NCBI GenBank assembly: GCA_963724365.1
Contig: CAVRUR010000003.1
Span: forward strand, 1 to 64,000
Direction of reading: 5' to 3'
DNA from: JALORV01 sp963724365
GTDB taxonomy: Bacteria; Pseudomonadota; Gammaproteobacteria; Burkholderiales; Burkholderiaceae_F
Length of the DNA: 64,000 nucleotides
The number at the start of each line of letters is the position of its first letter. Position 1 is the first letter of the stretch. Positions 54,879 to 64,000 of the stretch are shown one piece after another. Position numbers and translations under genes: made by a program. The notes under the pieces are model-generated. The model was not told where the DNA came from. It made no database searches and saw only the letters and a program-made list of their open reading frames with translations.

Positions 54879-56066
54879 CTAACCCCACATCCGACGGCCC
54901 CACGCCGCGGCGGCGGTGAACCCGTCGCCGCCCGAGGCGCACGACAGGATCTCTGTGCCGGAGATCGTGCCGTCACGCTCAACACCGTGATGGACGCCGA
55001 TCGCGTATGGTCCATCCGACCAGTAGCCCCACAATGGGGAGCCCGACGCGCCTGACGCCTCATCCGCGTCGCTTTCAATCTGTGTTGTGTCGTAGTCCGA
55101 GCCGTCGACCTCGATGTCGTCGCCGTCGTCGTCGTCGCGGACGGCGATCCCCGTCTCGTGCGACATCGCGAAGAGGCTTCTGTCGTAGGGATACCCGGCC
55201 ATGACCCAGTAGTCGCCGTCTTCCCAGTCGGAGTCGTAGCCGCGGTAGCCGAAGTACCCGGTTCGTTCGCCGATCGCGTCGTAGAGCTCGCAGATCTGGA
55301 TGTCGCTTCCGGAATCGGAATTCCACCACCATGACGACCTGACATAGGTCAGGAAGTTGATCCCGAAGATCGATCGTCCCGCCCAGCATGCAGGAATGAC
55401 CTTCATCGCCCAGCCGCTGTTCGCCGGCGGTTGGACGTGTCCGCTCGTCATCAGAGTGCGCTTCCCGATCATGTAGCCGGTCGCCTCGCTACCGTCCCGC
55501 CATGGCTCCGTGAGTGATGGTTGGTAGCGGATTTTGAGCTTGCAGACAGCCGTGTACGGGTACCGATCGGGGTAGACGAAGTCCCGAGACTCGCCGTTGA
55601 TGATCGTGGAATGATCCGCCGACAGGAGAGTCTTGGTTCCGCGCGAGTTAATGCCATACCGGTCGCGGTCAAGGGTGGTCGTCACCTTCGGATGGAAGCC
55701 AGTCGGAACGCCACGGGGGCGGAAGGGTTCGCCAACCGCTAGTGCGCGGCTGTTGGACCGTTCGCGTCGCGCGAGATGCCGTCCCTCGGCATGCGCTAAT
55801 CGCTCGGCCATCGTACGACGACGGACCGTGTTTTCCCGAGTTTCGATGACCGGGAGACCGAAGTTGATCTCGCTCAAAGCCTTCAGAACGTAGGCGTTCT
55901 GCATCAGTCTCGATCGCTCGAGCTCTATGGCAGCGCCCCGTTCTGTCCAGCAGACGAGGGACGATTCGGTCACTTCGTTCCAGGGCCGCGTGTCCTCCGA
56001 CTCGCAGTCGTCGTCCCGCTTGAGGAGCTCTTCGCGCGACAGCGGGCCATCGGTTCCTAACGGCAT
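54879..56066 (-). CDS. V8/trypsin-like serine protease, no signal peptide
   Basis: A 395 aa protein with a chymotrypsin-fold protease in the C-terminal half. His210 is in TLMTSGHVQPPANSG, a candidate Asp255 in SGSDIQICELYD, and Ser343 in DEASGASGSPLWGYW, the GxSGSP motif of glutamyl-endopeptidase-like enzymes. An acidic insert (VRDDDDGDDIEVDGSDYDTT) separates two strands. The N-terminal ~150 residues are charged and lack a signal peptide, so the enzyme appears cytosolic or is exported by a non-Sec route. Trypsin-like effectors of this type occur in bacterial conflict systems; a role here is inference. Confidence 0.75.
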   Translation of the reverse strand: MPLGTDGPLSREELLKRDDDCESEDTRPWNEVTESSLVCWTERGAAIELERSRLMQNAYVLKALSEINFGLPVIETRENTVRRRTMAERLAHAEGRHLARRERSNSRALAVGEPFRPRGVPTGFHPKVTTTLDRDRYGINSRGTKTLLSADHSTIINGESRDFVYPDRYPYTAVCKLKIRYQPSLTEPWRDGSEATGYMIGKRTLMTSGHVQPPANSGWAMKVIPACWAGRSIFGINFLTYVRSSWWWNSDSGSDIQICELYDAIGERTGYFGYRGYDSDWEDGDYWVMAGYPYDRSLFAMSHETGIAVRDDDDGDDIEVDGSDYDTTQIESDADEASGASGSPLWGYWSDGPYAIGVHHGVERDGTISGTEILSCASGGDGFTAAAAWGRRMWG

Positions 56067-56198
56067 GGCAGAACCCCCTCGGACGGTGGCGAGATCGTTT
56101 GGTGACCTATCAGATTCAAGCGCGTGTCCGATACTGGGTCAAGCACCGATACCGCGAAGCCGTTTGCTTCTGGCCGCGAGCCGTGCTTGGCCATGAGT

Positions 56199-56981
56199 TC
56201 AGCGATAGGCCCTATCGAGTGTGATTAGCGAAGCAGTCTTGGCGAAGAAATACGTGAAGCTGATTCCGTACGTGTTGTTTGTAGCGAAGACGACGTCGCC
56301 CGTGATGTGTGAGTAGCTGAGGCGGGCGCTTATCGGAAGCCCAAGGAACGCTGGCAGCCATTCCACCGCGGCCGAATAGATGCGACCCACGTCGCGTTCG
56401 AGCACGTTGGCGCGCGCGTCCAGCCGCAGTTCGTCCAGCGGGTAGAAGCTTGCCCCGACTAGGTAGGAGTTGTCCGCGATGCGGGCCGTGGTCGTCGGTG
56501 ACGTCCAGACATCCTTGATCCCGGCCCGCCCAATACCGGCCACCACGGTCCAGCGAGCGAGGTAAGCATGCAGATCACCTGCGTAGGCGAATTGATTCGA
56601 CTGAACGGTTTCGCGATAGTTGAATCCCAGCCGACCCAAGTCTGGTGTGCGCAGGAACAGGGCTGCACCAAGAATGCTGTCACCGCGGCTGGCGGCGTAA
56701 GGGCCGCCTAGCAAAAGATCGCTGTAATCGGCCTTCGTGCGCTCCCGATAGCTGGAGGCGAACACAGACCCGCCCAGGAAACGCCACAACGGCACATTAA
56801 GAGTGGCGGAAGCGCCGTACGACTGGATCGTCGTATAAGGGCCGTCGCTATAACTCCAGTCTGCGCTTGTGCTTCCGTTGAGTGCCTCGACAGCCTTGCC
56901 TTCTTGGCCCGAAGCCGGATGGAGCACCAGGCTGAGCAGCAGCCCCGCAGCAACTTCTCTTGTTGTTCTGGCGAAGGTCAC
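56199..56981 (-). CDS. Outer-membrane beta-barrel-like protein
   Basis: A 260 aa protein if it starts at GTG 56981, which gives a signal peptide (REVAAGLLLSLVLHPASGQ); an ATG at 57077 would put 32 extra residues before it. The mature part alternates short beta strands rich in Tyr and Gly (YGASATLNVPLWRFLGGSVF, ARLSYSHITGDVVFATNNTY), as in outer-membrane barrels. The last residue is not Phe, so barrel assignment is tentative. No specific family is recognised. Confidence 0.55.
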   Translation of the reverse strand: MTFARTTREVAAGLLLSLVLHPASGQEGKAVEALNGSTSADWSYSDGPYTTIQSYGASATLNVPLWRFLGGSVFASSYRERTKADYSDLLLGGPYAASRGDSILGAALFLRTPDLGRLGFNYRETVQSNQFAYAGDLHAYLARWTVVAGIGRAGIKDVWTSPTTTARIADNSYLVGASFYPLDELRLDARANVLERDVGRIYSAAVEWLPAFLGLPISARLSYSHITGDVVFATNNTYGISFTYFFAKTASLITLDRAYR

Positions 56982-57097
56982 AGCCGATTGTGGCTGCTTT
57001 GCGGAAAGCTGACCAGCTTCAGCGCAAGTCGGCTTGCGGCCGGTTGCACCAATTCGGCCTTTACATAGTTCGCGCAAGATGCGCGGATGCGTAATGT

Positions 57098-57856
57098 TTA
57101 GCTAACGAGTGCGACCAACCGGCCTGCGATAGAGACCCACGCGTCGCTCTTAGCGAGGGCGATCCGCCCCGGTACTGCCGCGATGATCAGCGCCGCGCCC
57201 CAGCCGAACGCCGGATGCAGACGGCGATGGCGCACGGTATCGATCGCCACGACAAGGAGCACACAGGCGATCGTCACCCCGAAGAATGCAGGCAGGCCGA
57301 CCTGTTTGAGCGCGTCGATCGGTAACCGCGCCACCGCGGGCGTCAGCATGCCCACCGTGGCGAGCAGCATCAACCTCTTGTGCGTGGCACTCCTGCGCCG
57401 CATGGCAAGCGCAGTCCCAACCAGTATCGAGAACACGAGAAGATCGACCAGCGGGATCGCCAGGAACATCAGCGGCGTCACCAGCGGCGTGGGCGAAAAG
57501 CCGCGCCGCGCGGCTCCGAGCGCGGCCGCCGCGCCAATGACGACCAGCAAGACCGCAACGCCAGCGCCAGCGACACCGAGCCGGCGATGCAGATCGGTAC
57601 GTCCAAACTCAACCAGCGCTGTCTGCACGACAAGAAGTGCAATCCAGGTGGACATGATGAGTCCATGCGCGAACAGCAGATTCGACAGCGGCGGGGTGCC
57701 GAACAAGCCCTTCAGATAAAACGTCGGCGCAAAGCCGGCAAAGACGATTACCAGGACGAGTAGCAAGCCAACGGCGAACAGCGGCCGGTCGGGCCGCGGG
57801 GCGCTTGCCAATGACGATGTGATGACGGGTGTGGCAGACACGGCGGGCCTTTTCAC
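57098..57856 (-). CDS. Integral membrane protein (DUF2306-like)
   Basis: A 252 aa protein with six to seven predicted membrane segments. The segment FAHGLIMSTWIALLVVQTAL followed by RTDLHRRLGVAGAGVAVLLV resembles DUF2306-type proteins, which carry His residues in this order. THKRLMLLATVGMLTPAVAR is another conserved-looking element. Function is unknown. It is divergent from the GNAT gene across a 431-base gap. Confidence 0.6.
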   Translation of the reverse strand: MKRPAVSATPVITSSLASAPRPDRPLFAVGLLLVLVIVFAGFAPTFYLKGLFGTPPLSNLLFAHGLIMSTWIALLVVQTALVEFGRTDLHRRLGVAGAGVAVLLVVIGAAAALGAARRGFSPTPLVTPLMFLAIPLVDLLVFSILVGTALAMRRRSATHKRLMLLATVGMLTPAVARLPIDALKQVGLPAFFGVTIACVLLVVAIDTVRHRRLHPAFGWGAALIIAAVPGRIALAKSDAWVSIAGRLVALVS

Positions 57857-58287
57857 GATAACGCGGCGGCCACGATCTTTGCACTCACAGGGCCGCGCGT
57901 CCAGCCGTTACCTGTTAGCTGAGCTTTGGTCTGCTCTTGGCGAACTCGGTCCCCAGTCTGTGACGTCTGCAACTGGCCGTGCGGGGTCGTCCATATGACC
58001 AATTTCTAGTTGTTGCCAAGCACGATTCGCCTCTGAGCGCCGCAACATCCTAACCAGGACGACCCTCGTGACCGCCGACGGGCGGAAGGCGCGGAACGCT
58101 CACGGAACGCACCCCTGCGTACGGTTCACCCCTGAGTAAGGGGACACCGGCGACCGCCAAGCGGCGTCTTTGATACGCAATCGTTGCAGAACTGAAATCC
58201 GGCGAACACCGTGGCCGGCGACGATTGCATCCGGTTGGCGGCGCACCCCGCAGGTGTAGCCACGACAGTCGAACGCAGGAGTCAGGC
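57857..58287. other. Gene-free divergent spacer
   Basis: No gene was found in these 431 bases. A short direct repeat CACCCCTG occurs at 58108 and 58128. The spacer should hold the promoters of the membrane protein and GNAT genes, but no promoter could be identified. Confidence 0.4.
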
Positions 58288-58920
58288 ATGAACGATATCT
58301 CGATAGTGGCCACAGCGCGATCTTGGACCGAACCGCGGTTCCGGATTCACCGGTACCCAACGACACTGATCGATCGCGTCCAGCTGCGCGACGGACGCAG
58401 CGTGACGATTCGACCCGTACTGCCGCAGGACATCGCCCTGCAGCGGGCCTTTGTCGCGGCGCTGTCGCCAGCGACGCGCCACCGGCGCTTTCATGGCCCG
58501 GTGAACGAACTGCCGGAGGCGACGCTGAGCTACATGACTGAAGTCGACTACGAATCGCATATGGCGCTGCTCGCGACGACGATCGACGCTGAGGGTCGGG
58601 AGATTCAGGTCGCCGAGGCACGTTGGGTACGACGCGAGGCGCCTGATTCGACCGATGTTGCCGAGTTCGCGCTTGCGATTGCGGACGATTGGCAGCGGGC
58701 TGGCCTCGGCGCGCACCTGCTCGGCAAGCTCGCCGCCTCCGCCGCGGCGCAGGGTATTCGGCGCCTGAGCGGCGATGTGCTGGCCGACAACGACAGAATG
58801 TGCAGGCTGCTTAGGCGAAACGGCTGGCACCAGACGCCCGATCACTTCGATGCGCGGCTCATCGTCGCGCAGCTCGACCTCGACGCAACGTCCGCCGAAC
58901 GCTCGGCGCTGGCCGCGTAG
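58288..58920 (+). CDS. GNAT family N-acetyltransferase
   Basis: A 210 aa protein with a GNAT domain. It begins the domain at QLRDGRSVTIRPVLPQDIAL and has ATRHRRFHGPVNELPEATLS; the acetyl-CoA motif is AIADDWQRAGLGAHLLGKLA (Q.xGxG). This is the same arrangement as the GNAT module of protein acetyltransferases of the Pat/acetyl-CoA-synthetase type, but without the synthetase domain. The substrate is unknown. ATG 58288 has AGGAG upstream. Confidence 0.82.
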   Translation: MNDISIVATARSWTEPRFRIHRYPTTLIDRVQLRDGRSVTIRPVLPQDIALQRAFVAALSPATRHRRFHGPVNELPEATLSYMTEVDYESHMALLATTIDAEGREIQVAEARWVRREAPDSTDVAEFALAIADDWQRAGLGAHLLGKLAASAAAQGIRRLSGDVLADNDRMCRLLRRNGWHQTPDHFDARLIVAQLDLDATSAERSALAA

Positions 58921-59016
58921 TTGTCTTCACGATGGTCGCCCGCACGCTGCATTTGTGTCTGCTTCAAGGTGAAGCGCGGGTATGGCCGCAACGACCGGAC
59001 TTTGGCCGCGAGCCGC

Positions 59017-59947
59017 TCAGAGACCGGTTAGCTCATTCAAATGCGCCAGCAGCAGCGCCGACGGTCGTGCTGGTGTGTCTGCATCGGTCACCAGACACAG
59101 GACAAACCCCTGCGGCGTTGCACGAAGGTCGATCCCCTCAACTTTCATCTTCGGCTGAAGCCGATGCAGGCCCCGAAGGTCACCGCGACTATCGACGAAG
59201 CCGATCACCGACCCCTTGCAAGCACCATCCGCAACAACGTCATCGGTGTCTTCGGCAACGGCGGTGAAGAGCCAGCCGCCGCCTGGCAATGCCGCTGCGT
59301 CGGTGAACCCGAGTGGGATCCCGTTGATGGCCCCCAGGTCGTAGCGCCGTACCGAGATCGGCTTGATGTCCTTGGCTCGCGCTCCCTTCATCAGGCGCCG
59401 GAAGTCGCGTAGCCGGTAGTGGACAACGGCATTCACAGAATCGCCCTTGACTCCTCGGTTGAGCAGCAACAGCTCGTCGGCCGTGACGATTGCACCTTCG
59501 ATATTGATCTCCCCTTCCAGGACGTCGCGAAGGGGCTTGTAGAGCGGTTTCAGGTCGAAGCGATGAACTTTCTTTGGCCACTTTGCCCCGGGCGCTCAGG
59601 GCCATGGCGACTCCGACCTGACGGTTTTTGCGCGACCCCGAGCCAAGCGCGATCAACGCATCGTCTCCGCCGACTTTCGCTGACGGCAACAAGAAGAGCG
59701 TCTCCACGTCAGGCTTGCGCTTCTTGCGCGCTTCCATCTCATGGGGGAGATTGCCCGCAAAAACGCGGTGCAATCGACCTGGGCTCCGCCGATCGCGGAA
59801 CACGGCAAGGTGATGTTCGTCATCGGCCATGACATAGACGCGACCGTGAGCGCACACGAGGCCGCTCGCCGCACTGAGGTGCGGCTGGCCGCGCGGATGC
59901 CCGGTGACAGTAAGTGTGCGCAGGCGCTTGGGCCTGAGAGAGTTCAT
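59017..59947 (-). CDS. Beta-propeller protein, DUF6929-like (frame break near 59585)
   Basis: Rejoined length is about 309 aa. The N-terminal half from ATG 59947 has LSAASGLVCAHGRVYVMADD and LFLLPSAKVGGDDALIALGS. After a one-base break near 59585 it reads PKKVHRFDLKPLYKPLRDVL, INIEGAIVTADELLLLNRGV and AINGIPLGFTDAAALPGG. Repeated blade-like beta segments indicate a propeller of the kind related to esterase-like phytase domains. No signal peptide is seen. Function is unknown. Confidence 0.68.
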
Positions 59948-60218
59948 CGACGTCCCATCTGCCTAATTGGCGGGCTTGGAGTCCACGCTTGTGCTTGTGT
60001 TCGCGTACTGAGCGAATTCGCACAGAGTCAGCAGGCAGGTCCGTTCTCTGCACCGATGTCCGCTATCTGGCAAGTCGACAGTCTATGCAAATCGGCGGCA
60101 ATTGGCCGCACTGAAAAGTCACGGCCGCAGTACAAGCGAAACATTGCCCAACGAGAGCGGCGAGGTCAACGGCTGCCAGCACCGACGGTCATGAGTTCAC
60201 AGCGCCCACACGGGGACC

Positions 60219-61445
60219 TCAGCCGAAACTAAGTGTCAGGCCATCGGCGGGGACAGTCGGGAAGAGGGTGTCGTAATCCTGGAACTTCCGGGTCACGTCC
60301 GACTTCTTCTCCTCCCAGGGCCGCGTGGTGTCGGCGCGGCAGTTGAACATGAGCTCGGGCCGCGTCGGCACATAGCGCAGGATGCGCAGCAGCGCCTGGT
60401 GATCCGGATGGTGATGGACCGTGCCGTTGGTGGACACGATGAAACGGCGACAGTCGATACCTTCGAGAACGGCCCGCGTGAGGTTGTTCTCGCTGCCGTG
60501 GTGCGACAACTTGAAGGCGTCCAGCGGAAATGGGGCCGCCCGGTTGCGCTCAGCACGGACCCGATCCATGGCGGCAGCGATGTCAGGCGCATAGCCATCT
60601 CCGGAGAGCAGCAATGCGTGGCCGTCGTACTCGGCGAGCAGCATGATGCTCGAGCCGTTGGCGGCCGACGGGTCACGACCTTCTCCGTCCTTCCAGACCG
60701 GCGGCCAGGTTTCGCGGCGTCCCAGCAGGTCGTCGGGTCCGGCTGACTGTGCGTCCGCGTTGCCTTCATTGCCGCCGAGCACATCGACCCAGACCGTGCA
60801 CAGCTTGTACAGGCGCTCGATGGTCGGACCGAGCACGGTCAGCTTGAGATTGCCAGCCAGCGTCACGCTGGGCAGTTTCCCGCTGTCCGGAATCATGACC
60901 GGACCGCCCTTCCACAGGGCATGCTTGTTCCACGGCAGGTTGCGCGCGGCCAGCACCTGCGACAACTGATCGCCCTGCTGCGGCCCCAGCAGGTCTGCCG
61001 CTGACACGGGTGCTGCAAGATCGCTCGCGGCGATGTCGTCCTCGTCGGCCTCATCCGTGTCACCCGCGCCGCCCATGAGGTCCCCCGGACCGTCGGCGGT
61101 CGCCCTGCGCTTCCGATTGCCACCCCGCGGCGGAGTGGGCAGTCTCATGAGTTGCGGCCGCCCGTTGAACCAGATGTCCTTGACGTGTAAGCCCGGGGCT
61201 TCCGCCTTCAGCAGATCGATGATGCCGAGGATGTGGTCGTTGTCGATGTGCGTGACCACCAGCAACTCTATCTCGAGCGTGTCAACGCCGCGCTCCCGAC
61301 GTGCCGTGTCGATGCGCTTACGCAACGCGGTCGCGGTTTCGGTGAGACCGCCGTCGATGATCACGTAGCGTTTCGCGGCGCCCTTGCCATATTCGAGCCA
61401 GAGGCAATCACCACACCCCGCGGGAAGCATCTGCAGTTTCAACAT
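60219..61445 (-). CDS. MBL-fold metallohydrolase (ComEC/Rec2-like)
   Basis: A 408 aa soluble metallo-beta-lactamase-fold protein. Metal motifs are LLVVTHIDNDHILGIIDLLK (HxDxDH), the Asp in ALLLSGDGYAPDI and LDAFKLSHHGSENNLTRAVL. It starts LKLQMLPAGCGDCLWLEYGK, a usual start of this group. A Gly/Asp-rich linker (about residues 105-150) splits the domain. Such proteins act on nucleotides or nucleic acid in several conflict systems, but the substrate is unknown. Its ATG overlaps the end of the CHAT-like gene by 7 bases, so the two are co-translated. Confidence 0.82.
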   Translation of the reverse strand: MLKLQMLPAGCGDCLWLEYGKGAAKRYVIIDGGLTETATALRKRIDTARRERGVDTLEIELLVVTHIDNDHILGIIDLLKAEAPGLHVKDIWFNGRPQLMRLPTPPRGGNRKRRATADGPGDLMGGAGDTDEADEDDIAASDLAAPVSAADLLGPQQGDQLSQVLAARNLPWNKHALWKGGPVMIPDSGKLPSVTLAGNLKLTVLGPTIERLYKLCTVWVDVLGGNEGNADAQSAGPDDLLGRRETWPPVWKDGEGRDPSAANGSSIMLLAEYDGHALLLSGDGYAPDIAAAMDRVRAERNRAAPFPLDAFKLSHHGSENNLTRAVLEGIDCRRFIVSTNGTVHHHPDHQALLRILRYVPTRPELMFNCRADTTRPWEEKKSDVTRKFQDYDTLFPTVPADGLTLSFG

Positions 61446-64000
61446 ATTGCGCCTCCAAGCAGCCAGTCACCGTCACCGAAGCCGACCAGGCCCATCACGC
61501 CAGGATGGCCGGCGATCAGGAGCTCACGCCGCAGCAGCGGCATCAGTTCTCCGAAGGACGTGGGCTCGGCTTGCGCCAGGCGATCGGCGAGGCGCTGTGC
61601 AATGCGCTTGGCGATCGGCACCGCGTCCTTGCCCCGAATCGGCGCCACCGGCGCCAGCACGATACTCACTCCGGCGTCGCGGAAGCACTCGGGATACGGC
61701 TGGAAGTTTTCGGTGACATCGGCAGCCGAGCAGCCGAGCAGCAGCAGGATCTGAGGCTCGCCCGCGGCGCCGCTCACCTTGGCGGAGATCTCATGCCGTC
61801 CGAGGATCTTGCCCGCCCCGATCTCGAGCACCGGCGTTTCATCGACCACATCTGTATGGGCCACCAGCACCAGCATGTCGGGCTTCGACTGCGCCGCCGT
61901 GCGCCACTGGTTCCAGTCTGCAACGTCGGTCACTGTGGCGCCGAGGACGCCGAGCGCCTTGACGAGCGCAGCGCGCTCCCTGGCCTGGGCCTCCGGCTCG
62001 GCTTCGTAACGAAAGGCGCGCTGGCTTGCTGCGAACAGCAGCGAGCCGACCTTGCCATAGGAACGCCTGCTGGGAGCGCTGCTGAAAGGCGCGGCTGTGG
62101 CCTCCGCACCGCCTGCGGCGGGACGGAGCGCACCGTTACGCTCGATCAGCCTGCGGAAACCCCAGAAATGCATCGGGCACACGAACTGCTCGTCGTTCGA
62201 GTTCTGACACGCAACCGGCGCATCGACCGTTCCCAACGCACGCTCACAGGCGCCGCGATCCAGACCTCCCAGCAGGTTCGGACACGGGTTCGCGTCCATC
62301 GACGGCGGCGGGCCGTCGTAGACGTATTCGAGCGGCAGGAACTCCTTCGTGTACGGCACGAGGTGTATGCGCTCCCAATGATCGATTTCGTCACCGCAGT
62401 TGTCGCGCAGGTGCCTGGCGAGTTCGCTGCCGGCCGCCGCGAGCGTTCGCAGGCTCGACGCAAGCACCGGCTGCTGCAGGACGGGCTTCGCGTAGTCCCA
62501 GCTCCTCGCGGCGTTTTCCAGGCCCTTTTGTATCCGTCCAATGAGGCCCCTGGAGCGCGTCGAGCTGCACGGGGGTATCGCGGCCATCACGATGCACTTT
62601 CAGGTGCAGCTTGCCGCCGACGTCGCTCAACTGGATCGCCACGTCGTACTCACGCCGCTCGTCGAGGTCGTCGTCGCGCGGATGGATCGGAGCTTCCGCT
62701 ACAAGCTCAAGGCCCGCTCCGCCCGCCGCGGCAGCGCCGACGCCGACTGACAGCCGTGCCGTCTGCAGGATGCGGTTCTTGTGGATGATCGCTATGCGGC
62801 CATCGACTTTCTTGCCGCGCTCGGGAAACACGGCAAAGAGCGCGAGAGTGCTATCCCCCGCCGGCGGCAGGATCATCGACGCGGCGGCAAGCCCGACGAT
62901 CTTTGAGCGCTTCGCGGGTTCCGGCTCCACCGCCAGCTGCGCCAGGGGTCCGGCCATCAGCTGACCGACGCGCTCGCCGCCGTCGTGCATGTCGCCCGGG
63001 TGCAGCTGCAGCGCCGAACATTTTCTCGAGGACAGTGGCTTCGAGCGGAAACAATGTTCGCGCCCGACAGTTCCACCTGGACCGACACGGTCACGTCACC
63101 CGAGCTGAAATCGACCGCGCTTTCGTTGAACACCGCACCGGCTATGGGCACTTCGCTCGGACCGATGTGCACAGCGAGCAGATTCCACTGCCTCGCGGCG
63201 AGCGAGCGGGCGGCAATCTCCGGCTCGTCCGGGCGCCAGGCGTTCGCCTGCATCCAGCGCGGAGGACGCGCCTGGTCGATCTCGCTTTCCTGCGCCTTGA
63301 GATCGCGGGCCGTGTCGATGCCGTCCGCCGATTCCGAAGCGAACTTGCGGTCGCGCAATGCATCGGCCAGCCCGCGATGCGCGATGGGAGTCGGCCCGGG
63401 GCCGGGTGCCGATGGGATGGACCTGTCGCCGCCCGCCGCCCCACCAAACGTCGGCACGGAATCGTCACCAGACCCGATTGATCTCGTGAGCGTGAGCTCC
63501 TGCAGCGCCGGTGGTTCGAGCGCGGCGACGACGCGATCCTGCCTTTCGGCGATCGACAGGATGCGGCACGTGTCGAGCGACCCGGGGATTCCGTACACGA
63601 GCTGGTCGATGCTGAAGCGCCATTGGCCTGTGCCCCACACGGCGGCATGGATCGGCAGGTCATGCGACACCTCACGAAGCACGGCGGTGAACCAGTCGGA
63701 AAGTCGAAACGACGCGTCGGCTCCATTCACCCCAACCACGCCTGCGGCCCCGAGGCGGGCGCGCAGGGCCGCGTAGCGTTCGGCAAGCTGCCCGAGCCCA
63801 AGCGGTGATGCTTCAATGCAGGCAACGAAGCCGGCCCGGATGCGCGTGCGCGGCTGCTTCAGGATCGCGGCGGCGGCAGCGGATGACAGGATCAACAGGT
63901 CGCACGCGTCACGCGCATCGCCGACCGTGAAGCATTGCGACAGCTCCGCAACCCACGCCTCGCCCTGCTGCGCCTTGCGCAGCGTGGCCAGGATTGCCGC
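61439..64000 (-). CDS. CHAT-like peptidase protein, 5' end beyond the window (three frame breaks)
   Basis: The C-terminal ~360 residues contain a CHAT-like dyad: MLVLVAHTDVVDETPVLEIG (His) and ILLLLGCSAADVTENFQPYP (Cys), followed by GVSIVLAPVAPIRGKDAVPI. The N-terminal part in the window (IRAGFVACIEASPLGLGQLA, VVGVNGADASFRLSDWFTAV) looks like the end of another CHAT-type module, and the middle is beta-rich (YDVAIQLSDVGGKLHLKVHR). Frame breaks lie near 62549, 63005 and 63040, so either the sequence has errors or the gene is decaying. The coding frame runs off the right edge. No signal peptide can be judged. Confidence 0.68.

Overview
The window is high-GC DNA (roughly two thirds G+C by eye) with the gene content of a betaproteobacterium. 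The block yebC-purD-hemF-nadD-rsfS-rlmH-maf-rng, the LPS core genes, a PEP-CTERM surface protein with a sigma-54 type promoter, and Burkholderiales-type palindromic repeats all fit that. Genus cannot be fixed from the sequence; a Rhodocyclales- or Burkholderiales-like environmental bacterium is the best guess.

Layout. (1) 1-8.9 kb: a dense operon for nitrate respiration and its nitrosative by-products: narG (3' part), narH, narJ, narI, a parvulin-type prolyl isomerase, a beta-carbonic anhydrase with an in-frame palindromic-repeat insertion, nnrS, a SirB2-like membrane protein and a hemerythrin. (2) 9.1-12.8 kb: a zinc-ribbon metallopeptidase, two small envelope proteins and a HerA-type ATPase (YjgR). 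(3) 12.9-22.1 kb: the conserved housekeeping block with an S9 peptidase. About 25 single-base frame breaks lie between 10.7 and 21.3 kb, almost certainly sequence errors because essential genes are affected and coding continues intact in the next frame. (4) 22.2-30.4 kb: LPS assembly: a tightly overlapping minus-strand operon (msbA, AhpD-like enzyme, GT25, O-antigen ligase, two GT9 heptosyltransferases) and two divergent GT2 glycosyltransferases. (5) 30.4-39.8 kb: TIR-TM-TPR protein, dnaE, a DUF4124 protein, a DUF2726 protein, a PEP-CTERM protein, tRNA-Glu and tRNA-Ala, and gltX. (6) 39.9-64 kb: an accessory region rich in hydrolases and peptidases.

The accessory region is the most interesting part. 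It encodes a gingipain-like (clan CD, C25-type) peptidase overlapping a small beta-rich protein, a GH19-type muramidase/chitinase, a SLOG-like sensor, a peptidoglycan amidase with an uncharacterised C-terminal domain, an SGNH hydrolase, a metzincin-CHAT double-protease fusion, a C39-like protein lacking an obvious catalytic Cys, a methyltransferase, a DUF3800 protein, several orphan proteins in a lower-GC patch, a V8/trypsin-like protease, a GNAT enzyme, a beta-propeller protein, and an MBL-fold hydrolase overlapping a CHAT-like protein that runs off the window. Three otherwise unrelated cell-envelope hydrolases (GH19, amidase, SGNH) carry Lys/Arg/Ala-rich disordered segments and no Sec signal. 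They could be payloads for a non-Sec export or release machine, or precursors matured by the co-resident clan CD proteases. Neither idea is proven here, but together these genes are the best candidate for an undescribed system.

Several accessory genes have no recognisable family; they are described without assigning a function. No CRISPR array, integrase, transposase or rRNA was found.
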